Under the pieces are notes generated by a model, which was given only the letters and a program-made list of their open reading frames with translations, was not told where the DNA came from and made no database searches. The translations under genes were made by a program, and so were the position numbers. Of a stretch of DNA of 64,000 nucleotides, positions 57,931 through 64,000 are shown in pieces. The DNA comes from QUBU01 sp014337915. Its GTDB lineage: Bacteria > Pseudomonadota > Gammaproteobacteria > Steroidobacterales > GCA-2729495. Positions within the stretch are counted from its first letter, which is position 1; the number at the start of each line of letters is the position of its first letter. The stretch lies in assembly GCA_030263395.1 (NCBI GenBank), contig SZOW01000016.1, positions 1-64,000 of the forward strand, read 5' to 3'.

Positions 57931-58737
57931 CTACGCCAGCCGTGCCAGCGCCCGGGCCTTGGTGCCGATGGGGACGCGATTGAGCAACCAGTTGGCCAGC
58001 GGCTTCTTCGAATAGGTCTCCCAGCGCAGCAGTTCGAAGCCGCTGCGCCGGCAGAGCTCCTGGAAGGAACGGCGCGAGTACTCGTTGCAATGGCCGGCGA
58101 CGAAGTTCTCCGGGAAGCGCCGCCGGTGCAGCCCGGCGCGCTCGGCCAGGCGCCGCCAGCGCTTGGACCACGCCTCGACATTGGGCATCTCGGCGAGGAA
58201 ATAACCGCCCGGACGCAGCAGCGCGCGGATGCGGGCCATCGCGCCCAGGCCATCGGGCAGGTGTTCCAGCACGTGGCGCAGGCAGACGACATCGTACGCG
58301 GCAGCGTCGCCCGGCGCCGGTTCGGTGGCGAGGAAGTCCCCCACCACCACCTCCACGCCGAGCTTGTCGCGCACAAACGCCGCCATGGGTGCGGAGAGTT
58401 CCAGGCCCTTGGCCTGCCAGCCCGCGCGCTGCGCCAGGTACAGCAGCCGGCCGGTGCCGCAGCCGATGTCCAGCAGGCGACCGGGACCGGGCAGCTGGCG
58501 CTGGATGAACGCCCAGGACTGGTCCTTGTCGAGGTTGCGGCGTGCCTGGTCATCGGTGGGGTCGATGAACTCGAGGCTGTACTGCTCCTGGTCCAGTCCC
58601 TGCGCCAGGTCGTAGTTGACCAGGGCGCAGTCGGGGCAGCGGTAATAGCGGAAGCGCCCGTCGTTGCCGAGGGCGAAGTAGAACTGCAGGTTGTGGCTGC
58701 CGCAGAGGCGGCAGGGGAAGCTCGCCTCGCCCGTCAT
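57931..58737 (-). CDS. SAM-dependent methyltransferase with N-terminal zinc ribbon
   Basis: A 268-residue protein. The N terminus has C-R-L-C and C-P-D-C pairs (zinc ribbon). The Rossmann core has LLDIGCGTGRLLYLAQRAG (SAM motif I) and VVCLRHVLEHLPDGLG. The C-terminal part is basic. It is typical of methyltransferases near glycosyltransferases that act on sugar chains or lipids. ATG 58737 is preferred; ATG 58746 is alternative. Convergent with the GT4 gene. Confidence 0.9.
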   Translation of the reverse strand: MTGEASFPCRLCGSHNLQFYFALGNDGRFRYYRCPDCALVNYDLAQGLDQEQYSLEFIDPTDDQARRNLDKDQSWAFIQRQLPGPGRLLDIGCGTGRLLYLAQRAGWQAKGLELSAPMAAFVRDKLGVEVVVGDFLATEPAPGDAAAYDVVCLRHVLEHLPDGLGAMARIRALLRPGGYFLAEMPNVEAWSKRWRRLAERAGLHRRRFPENFVAGHCNEYSRRSFQELCRRSGFELLRWETYSKKPLANWLLNRVPIGTKARALARLA

Positions 58738-58921
58738 GCGCGGCATCCTAGAGGGCACCCCGGTGGGTGGCAATACGGCCAGACAGTGGCCTGCACCCGT
58801 CCGTTCACGCCGATTGCAAAGACTCTTTCCTAACGAACTGATTTGCAGTAGATTAGCCGCCAACGCTCGGAAGGTCTCGTCAAGAAGGTCCGCGAGCCAC
58901 CCAACTCTGGAGGGAAGGACG

Positions 58922-59725
58922 ATGACGAGACTGACTGCCATTCTGCTTGCTCTGACCTGCGCCGCTGTCAGCGGCGCCGCCACGGCTTCCGAGCTCGACT
59001 ACCGGGTGGATACCGCCACCCAGATCCTGCAGGATCTCAAGCGCATCCCCGAGAACGCCGTGCCCCCGGCCCTGCTGAGCCGGGCCTACGCGGTTGCCGT
59101 GATTCCCGGCGTGCTCAAGGGCGGCTTCATCCTCGGCGGTACTTATGGACGCGGCATCGTCGTCGCGCGCCGCGCCGACGGCCAGTGGAGCAATCCGGCC
59201 TTCGTGCAGCTTGCCGGCGGCAGCGTCGGCTTCCAGGCCGGGCTGCAGTCCACGGACCTGGTGCTGGTATTCAAGAGTCAGCGCGCACTGGATGGCCTGT
59301 CCAGCGGCAAGATCACCCTCGGCGGTGATGCCTCCATCGCTGCCGGCCCGGTAGGCCGCCAGGCCAGTGCCGCGACCGACCTGCAGATGCAGAGTGAAAT
59401 CTATTCCTACGCGCGCAGCCGCGGCTTTTTCGCCGGCGTCTCCCTGGACGGCAGCGTGCTGTCCATGGACAGTGACGCCAACGGCCAGTACTACCAGGGC
59501 GAGCGCAGCGCCGCGAAGATCCTCACCGATACCAGCATCCCGGCGCAGGCCTCCGGCCGCCGCTTCATCGACACGCTGGCGGCCATCGCCCCGGCGCTGC
59601 CGGGCCAGGGCGCCAGCCGCGCAGCGGCCGTCGATCCTGAAATGACGGCCCCGGCACCCAGCGGCGCCCGAACCTTCGGTGTCGACAACGGCAACACCAC
59701 CCCGGCCGAAGGCGGCGTGTTCTAG
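58922..59725 (+). CDS. SYLF/YSC84-domain lipid-binding exported protein
   Basis: A 267-residue protein. A signal peptide (ILLALTCAAVSGAATASELD) is followed by the SYLF domain: VAVIPGVLKGGFILGGTYGR, GGSVGFQAGLQSTDLVLVFK, KITLGGDASIAAGPVGRQAS and EIYSYARSRGFFAGVSLDGS. The family binds phosphoinositides or other lipids. A GGAGGGAAGG site precedes ATG 58922. A strong terminator follows. Confidence 0.92.
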   Translation: MTRLTAILLALTCAAVSGAATASELDYRVDTATQILQDLKRIPENAVPPALLSRAYAVAVIPGVLKGGFILGGTYGRGIVVARRADGQWSNPAFVQLAGGSVGFQAGLQSTDLVLVFKSQRALDGLSSGKITLGGDASIAAGPVGRQASAATDLQMQSEIYSYARSRGFFAGVSLDGSVLSMDSDANGQYYQGERSAAKILTDTSIPAQASGRRFIDTLAAIAPALPGQGASRAAAVDPEMTAPAPSGARTFGVDNGNTTPAEGGVF

Positions 59726-59754
59726 CCCGCGGCCGGCAACGATTCCTCCGCATT

Positions 59755-59790
59755 GCGGCCCGCCGCTCCAAGCTCGGGCCGCTTTTTTTT
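59755..59790 (+). terminator. Terminator after the SYLF gene
   Basis: GCGGCCCG (59755-59762) and CGGGCCGC (59775-59782) pair perfectly over 8 bases with a 12-base loop, followed by eight T (59783-59790). A textbook intrinsic terminator 30 bases after the stop codon. Confidence 0.92.
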
Positions 59791-59913
59791 GGTGCCGGTG
59801 TTACGGTTTCGATAACCGCAGGCTATGTCCTGAATGCGCCGCGGGCCTTCCGTAGCCTCGTGGCGTATACGGCGGCCAATCCGGGGAGTTACCGAAACCG
59901 TAACACCGGCACC
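59791..59913. mobile_element. MITE-like 123-bp element with 26-bp inverted repeats
   Basis: Left arm 59791-59816 starts GGTGCCGGTGTTACGGTTTC; right arm 59888-59913 is its inverse with one mismatch in 26. The 71-base core has no reading frame of note. It is inserted between the SYLF terminator and the OsmC stop codon (59918). No clear target duplication is visible. A transposase with matching ends is not in the window. Confidence 0.7.
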
Positions 59914-59917
59914 TGTT

Positions 59918-60367
59918 TCATCCTGTTTTTACGGTGATGCTTGCCCGGACGGAGCTGGCAATGAAGCAGTTGCGGTGGGCAGCCTCATGCAGCCGCTGCA
60001 GATCCTCGGCGCCCACCTGGCTGCCGTCCGCGAAGGTCGCTACCGGCCGCAGCTCGATCCGCGTGATGGCCAGCCGTCCCTCCGCATCCTTCTCCAGATA
60101 CCCGACCGCCTGGTCGACGTAGCTCTGCACGACCAGGCGGCGCTTCGCGGCGACGGCAAGGAAGGTCAGCATGTGGCAGGACGAGGCAGCAGCCACCAGG
60201 CCCTCCTCCGGATCGACACAGCCGGCCCCGCCACGATAGGCCGGTGCGGCCGAGGCGGACACCACCGGTCCGCCCTCGAATTCCCAGCGGTGATCGCGCG
60301 GGTAGGTCTCCGGATCCATGCCGCTGGCCGTGTTCTGCCAGCGGATGACGGCGGTATGCTCTGACAT
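59918..60367 (-). CDS. OsmC-family peroxiredoxin-like protein
   Basis: A 149-residue protein. The OsmC layout is clear: R-G-G-A-G-C-V-D-P-E-E-G-L-V-A-A-A-S-S-C-H-M-L, with the peroxidatic Cys and the second Cys in S-S-C-H, and V-x-A-x-x-R-x-C-F-I near the C terminus (HEAAHRNCFIASSVRASITV). It should reduce organic hydroperoxides. ATG 60367 is preferred to 60394. The MITE-like element ends 5 bases past its stop. Confidence 0.9.
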   Translation of the reverse strand: MSEHTAVIRWQNTASGMDPETYPRDHRWEFEGGPVVSASAAPAYRGGAGCVDPEEGLVAAASSCHMLTFLAVAAKRRLVVQSYVDQAVGYLEKDAEGRLAITRIELRPVATFADGSQVGAEDLQRLHEAAHRNCFIASSVRASITVKTG

Positions 60368-60452
60368 GGCGACTCCTGTTGCGGGCGCTGACACCAGCGC
60401 CAGGTGACGGTTGTTGGTCGCCTGATTCTCCGGCTTCCCCTGTCAGGTTTCC

Positions 60453-61073
60453 ATGCCTCTTCCGAGCACTGCCATACTCGGCACCGTGACCCTGCAGCCG
60501 GGCGCACCGCCGGTGGCCAGCCGCGACGTCGCCGAGGCCCGGTGGTGGGCGCGGCCGCTGGCGCGCCAGCTCGCGGCGCGCGAGGCGCGGGCGTTGCGCC
60601 AGCTGGCCGGTATCGATGGCTTCCCCACGCTAATTGCCTGGGACGGCCGGCGCCTGGTGCGCAGCGCGATCGACGGCCTCACCCTGCGCGAGGCGCGACC
60701 GCGCGATGCGGCCTATTTCCGCGCGGCCCTGCGCCTGCTGCTGCGCATGCACCGCCGCGGCGTGGCCCACAACGACCTCGCCCGCGAACCGAACTGGCTG
60801 GTGACGACCACCGGGAAACCTGCGCTCATCGACTTCCAGCTCGCCTGGATCGATCCGGCTCGCGGTCGGCTGTTCCGCCTGATGGCGCGCGAGGACCTGC
60901 GCCACCTGCTCAAGCACAAGCGCCAGTACTGCCCGGAGCGGCTCACCGCCCGGCAACGCCAGCTGCTGGCCCAGCCCAGTGCTGCGGCCCGCACCTGGCG
61001 CTGGACCTTGCAGCCGCTCGGCCGCAGACTTCGCGGCTGGCTCGGGCGCGATGCCCGGAAGACGCAGGAGTGA
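60453..61073 (+). CDS. RIO-like serine/threonine protein kinase
   Basis: A 206-residue short kinase. The catalytic loop is A-H-N-D-L-A-R-E-P-N-W-L-V and the metal-binding motif is I-D-F-Q-L-A. The N-terminal lobe lacks a classic glycine-rich loop. This matches bacterial RIO1-like kinases of about 200 residues. Its substrate is unknown. It is coupled to a small gene and a TonB-dependent receptor downstream, so it may act on sugar or lipid (LPS-core-like) hydroxyls instead of protein. Confidence 0.85.
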   Translation: MPLPSTAILGTVTLQPGAPPVASRDVAEARWWARPLARQLAAREARALRQLAGIDGFPTLIAWDGRRLVRSAIDGLTLREARPRDAAYFRAALRLLLRMHRRGVAHNDLAREPNWLVTTTGKPALIDFQLAWIDPARGRLFRLMAREDLRHLLKHKRQYCPERLTARQRQLLAQPSAAARTWRWTLQPLGRRLRGWLGRDARKTQE

Positions 61074-61078
61074 GGAGC

Positions 61079-61321
61079 GTGGAAATCTCACAGCCCAACA
61101 ATGCCACCCACCCGCCGGCCACCGAGAGGCGCTTCGGCATCCGCGTCAGCGCACCGCCGGAGGATCCGTTCACCCGCCTCGTCGATCCCGGCTGGCACCG
61201 GGAGCACTGGTACGCCACCCGTGCCGAGCGCGACAGCGCGTTGCAGGACATGGGCTCGCGCCACCGCTACTCGCGCGGCAGCGACCTGCCGAGCGTGGTG
61301 CTGGAAGCCATCGAGCGCTAG
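61079..61321 (+). CDS. Small protein of unknown function
   Basis: An 80-residue protein. The GTG at 61079 has AGGAG 9 bases upstream; a GTG at 61070 overlapping the kinase stop is possible. The sequence includes RRFGIRVSAPPEDPFTRLVD and the W-H-R-E-H-W-Y-A-T-R-A-E-R-D block. No family or motif recognised. It is followed 8 bases later by the TonB receptor gene. Confidence 0.7.
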   Translation: MEISQPNNATHPPATERRFGIRVSAPPEDPFTRLVDPGWHREHWYATRAERDSALQDMGSRHRYSRGSDLPSVVLEAIER

Positions 61322-61329
61322 CTGCAACG

Positions 61330-63420
61330 ATGCGCGGCTGGCCGCTGTGGCGCGCGGCGGCGGCAGCCGCGATACTCGCACCGCTGCCGACGGCTGGTAT
61401 CGCGATGGCCAGCGACACCGGGACACTCGGCCCGGGGATCGTCGTCACCGCCAGCCGCGAGCCGCTCAGCGAACTCGACCTGATCGGCAACACGGCGCTG
61501 ATCGACGCCGCGCGCATCGGGCGGGTCGGCGCCACCCATCCGGCGGAACTCGGCATGCAGGCCGCCGGCACCTGGCTCCAGCGCGGCGCGGAGCAGGAAA
61601 GCCTGCCGGCGATCCGCTCACCGGTACTCACCGGCCCGGGCTCCTGCGGAGCCTTCCTCATGCTCGAGGATGGCATCCCGGTGCGGCCGGCCGGGTTCTG
61701 CAACGTCAACGAGCTGTTCGAGATCCTCACCGAGCAGGCGGTTGCCATGGAGGTGCTGCGTGGACCATCGCGCGCGACCTACGGTGCCAACGGCCTGCAT
61801 GGCACGCTGAACTTCCTGTTGCCGGGGCCGCAGGGCGTCGCCGGAACGGCCGGCAGCCTCGAGGCCGGGCCCCATGCGTACTGGCGCGCCATCGGCCAGT
61901 GGCGCGGCCTGCTCGCCGACGCCGCCGCCGTTGCCGGCCTGCTCCTCAATCATGATGGCGATTTCCGCGCCGATGCCGGCTACGACCAGGCCAAGGGCTT
62001 TTTCAAGCTGGCCCATGACAGCAGCGCCGGATCGCTGGAAACCGGGTTCTCCGGCACGCTGCTCGACCAGGAAAGTGCCGGATACATCACCGGCTACGAA
62101 GCCTACAAGGATGAAACCCTGCGCCGGCAGAACCTCAATCCCGAGGCCCAGCGGCGTGCGGACAGCGAGCGTCTCTACCTGCGCTTCACGCCCGCCGCAG
62201 GCCGGCCCCTGGCCGGCATGGACCTGCGGGCCTGGCTGCACCGCTCGTCGATGGATTTCCTCCAGCACTTCCTGCCCGGCAAGCCACGCGAGGAGAACGG
62301 CCAGTGGAGCGCCGGCTTCATGGCCACGCAGCGCAACGCGTTCGACAACGGCTGGACGCTCAACTCGGGCCTCGACCTGGAACTGGCGCGTGGCACCCTG
62401 AAGGAAACCCAGGCGGGCGACTCTGGCATCGGCAGCCTGCCGCCAGGCAAGCACTACGACTACTCGGCCTCGAGCGCACTGGCAGGCCTGTTCGGGCAGC
62501 TGCGCCTGCCGCTCGGTGCCGGCTGGTTCGCGGAAGCCGGACTGCGCGCCGAACTGATGCGCTACGACTACGACAACCGCATGCTCGACGGCAACACGCG
62601 CGACGACGGCAGTCCCTGCACGCCAGCGCCCTGCCGCTACAGCCGGCCGGCGGACCGCGACGATGGCTTCCTCAACCTCGCGCCCAACGCCGGGCTGCTC
62701 TGGCAGATCACGCCAGGGCTCTCGGCCTACGCGAGCCTGGCCCGCGGTTTTCGCCCGCCACAGGCGGCCGAGCTCTACCGCCTGCAGTCACAGCAGGCCC
62801 ACGCCGACCTGGACTCCGAGACGCTGGACAGCGCGGAGATCGGCCTGCACTGGCTCACCGCCATCACCCGGGTCGAGGCGGACGTCTACGCGATGAAGAA
62901 GCGCAACGTCATCTTCCAGGACGCCAGCCGCTTCAACGTCGACGGCGGCGAGACGCGCCACCGTGGCCTGGAACTGCAGGCACAGCTGCAGCTGCCATCC
63001 GGCCTCTATGCCGGCCTGGCGGGCAGCTACTCGCGCCAGACCTACGCCTTCGATGCTCTGACGCCCGGCGGTGAGACCATCCGCTCCGGCACCGACATCG
63101 ACACCGCGCCGCGCAGGCTCGGCAGCGCGCATCTCGGCCTGGTGCGCGGCCGCGGGCTCGCCGAACTCGAGTGGGTCCATGTCGGCGCCTACAATCTCGA
63201 TGCCGGCGGCATCGCGCGCTATGAGGGCCATGACCTGCTCAACCTGCGCGCGAGCTGGCGCCTCTTACCGTCGTGGAACCTGACGGCGCGGATCAACAAC
63301 CTCGGCGACCAGCTGTACGCCGAGCGTGCCGACTATGTCGCTTTCCCCGCCGCCAGCTATCGCTACTTCCCGGGGCGCGACCGCGAGCTGTACCTGGAAA
63401 TCGCCTGGCAAACGCATTGA
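61330..63420 (+). CDS. TonB-dependent outer-membrane receptor
   Basis: A 696-residue receptor. A signal peptide (ILAPLPTAGIAMASDTGTLG) leads to the plug domain, which begins IVVTASREPLSELDLIGNTA and has VAMEVLRGPSRATYGANGLH. The barrel of about 500 residues contains ASLARGFRPPQAAELYRLQS and a C-terminal TonB-receptor ending YRYFPGRDRELYLEIAWQTH. The ligand is unknown. No cobalamin or Fur-type site is obvious, since it directly follows the small gene. Confidence 0.94.
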   Translation: MRGWPLWRAAAAAAILAPLPTAGIAMASDTGTLGPGIVVTASREPLSELDLIGNTALIDAARIGRVGATHPAELGMQAAGTWLQRGAEQESLPAIRSPVLTGPGSCGAFLMLEDGIPVRPAGFCNVNELFEILTEQAVAMEVLRGPSRATYGANGLHGTLNFLLPGPQGVAGTAGSLEAGPHAYWRAIGQWRGLLADAAAVAGLLLNHDGDFRADAGYDQAKGFFKLAHDSSAGSLETGFSGTLLDQESAGYITGYEAYKDETLRRQNLNPEAQRRADSERLYLRFTPAAGRPLAGMDLRAWLHRSSMDFLQHFLPGKPREENGQWSAGFMATQRNAFDNGWTLNSGLDLELARGTLKETQAGDSGIGSLPPGKHYDYSASSALAGLFGQLRLPLGAGWFAEAGLRAELMRYDYDNRMLDGNTRDDGSPCTPAPCRYSRPADRDDGFLNLAPNAGLLWQITPGLSAYASLARGFRPPQAAELYRLQSQQAHADLDSETLDSAEIGLHWLTAITRVEADVYAMKKRNVIFQDASRFNVDGGETRHRGLELQAQLQLPSGLYAGLAGSYSRQTYAFDALTPGGETIRSGTDIDTAPRRLGSAHLGLVRGRGLAELEWVHVGAYNLDAGGIARYEGHDLLNLRASWRLLPSWNLTARINNLGDQLYAERADYVAFPAASYRYFPGRDRELYLEIAWQTH

Positions 63421-63454
63421 TGGCGGCAGCCGCGCAATCCCTGCCGGACCGTGA

Positions 63455-63482
63455 TTGCAGTGCATGGTGACTGTGCTAGTCT
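63455..63482 (+). promoter_or_regulatory. Putative sigma-70 promoter of the DUF3015 gene
   Basis: TTGCAG (63455-63460), 16 bases, TAGTCT (63477-63482). It lies about 70 bases before ATG 63553, which has GGGAGG. The rest of 63421-63552 shows no gene. Confidence 0.45.
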
Positions 63483-63552
63483 GCATCGGCACACCCGCCA
63501 GGTCGTCTGGGGCGCGTTGGGTGTGCTCATTTAATTTCACACGGGAGGTCAT

Positions 63553-64000
63553 ATGAAGCGAATACTGATGGTTGCGGCCCTCATGGGCGTGTCGGCGGGT
63601 GCACTGGCCGAGGCGCCGGGCGGCCCGAACTGCGGCTGGGGCAACATGCTGATGAACGGGCAATCCGGCCTCGGCGCCCACGTGGTCGCCAGCCTGACCA
63701 ACGGCACCAGCGGCAATGCCACCTTCGGCATGACCACGGGCACCAACGGCTGCTCCGCCAACGGCAAGCTGACCTACGGCGGCAAGTCGCTGATCGGCGC
63801 CGTGATGGATGAGTTCAGCGAGGACGTGGCCCGCGGTGACGGCGAGGCCCTGACGGCGGTGGCCGTCGCCATGGGCGTCGACGAAGCCGACCGCACGGCG
63901 TTCAAGCAGCTGATGCACGACAACTTCGCCACGCTGTTCCCCTCGGCCGATGTCACCGCCGAGCAGGTGAGCGAGCGCGTCGTGGAACTGATGCGCAGCA
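63553..64000 (+). CDS. DUF3015-family exported protein, truncated by the window
   Basis: The first 149 codons are present. A signal peptide (MKRILMVAALMGVSAGALAE) is followed by the DUF3015 block C-G-W-G-N-M-L-M-N-G-Q-S-G-L-G-A-H-V-V-A and a helical C-terminal region (MGVDEADRTAFKQLMHDNFA). The family is periplasmic and of unknown function. The gene runs off the right edge. Confidence 0.88.
   Translation, partial: MKRILMVAALMGVSAGALAEAPGGPNCGWGNMLMNGQSGLGAHVVASLTNGTSGNATFGMTTGTNGCSANGKLTYGGKSLIGAVMDEFSEDVARGDGEALTAVAVAMGVDEADRTAFKQLMHDNFATLFPSADVTAEQVSERVVELMRS

Overview
The window joins two kinds of DNA. Positions 1 to about 26,150 are a prophage or phage-derived integrative element that runs off the left edge. 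From a tRNA-Ala gene (26192-26267) to the right edge is chromosome, visibly richer in G+C. The chromosomal content points to a high-GC gammaproteobacterium: an adrenodoxin-type ferredoxin, TolQ/TolR/AgmX and TonB-receptor envelope machinery, and DUF3570, DUF4266 and DUF3015 proteins. A Steroidobacterales/Nevskiales-like host is my inference, not something the sequence proves.

Element, left to right. A packaging and head module on the minus strand holds the start of an S49 capsid protease, portal, gpW-like joining protein, two small structural proteins, TerL (gpA type) and TerS. Next come five small plus-strand genes; four start codons have a strongly conserved 31-bp element at near-constant distance upstream. 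Two tandem ParB-methyltransferase fusions follow, with a terminator-like hairpin right before the first. A long minus-strand replication/recombination operon comes next: DUF6362, RuvC-like nuclease, P4-type primase-helicase, excisionase-like HTH, Cas4-like nuclease, DUF6511, a putative ssDNA-binding protein, Sak4-like ATPase, antirepressor and HTH. Then comes an integration module: a large serine recombinase with two accessory genes and a small ORF. The right end is cargo-like: a HEPN-LOTUS / ImmA / XRE operon faces a two-gene operon of unknown function across a divergent promoter with matching operator half-sites.

Chromosome, left to right. A MaoC hydratase and a [2Fe-2S] ferredoxin are coupled. 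A LOG-family protein, a histidine kinase and a response regulator form an operon. Upstream of the regulator lie three GTTAC boxes in 10-bp phase and an overlooked 35-residue membrane peptide. A CDF transporter and small redox and secreted proteins follow. Ten minus-strand genes (34328-43904) then encode a trans-envelope machine: redoxin, coiled-coil protein, three TPR proteins, a secreted protein, ExbB/TolQ, two ExbD/TolR and an AgmX/PglI TonB-like protein. In front of it is a clear GEMM (cyclic di-GMP-I) riboswitch (43985-44088) and a hairpin that ends at the first start codon. The next block (44263-51215) encodes ApbE, DUF3570, DUF4266, TlpA, two outer-membrane proteins and an HzsA-like di-haem lipoprotein. 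Divergent from it are two more c-type haem proteins and a Tat-exported DUF1501-like protein. The right end has a glycosyltransferase, a methyltransferase, a SYLF protein, a MITE-like 123-bp inverted-repeat element, an OsmC protein, a RIO-like kinase operon with a TonB-dependent receptor, and a truncated DUF3015 gene.

Best candidates for new biology are the riboswitch-controlled envelope motor, the HEPN-LOTUS/ImmA/XRE plus two-gene cargo, the conserved leader element in the phage, and the ApbE/DUF4266/haem-protein cluster.
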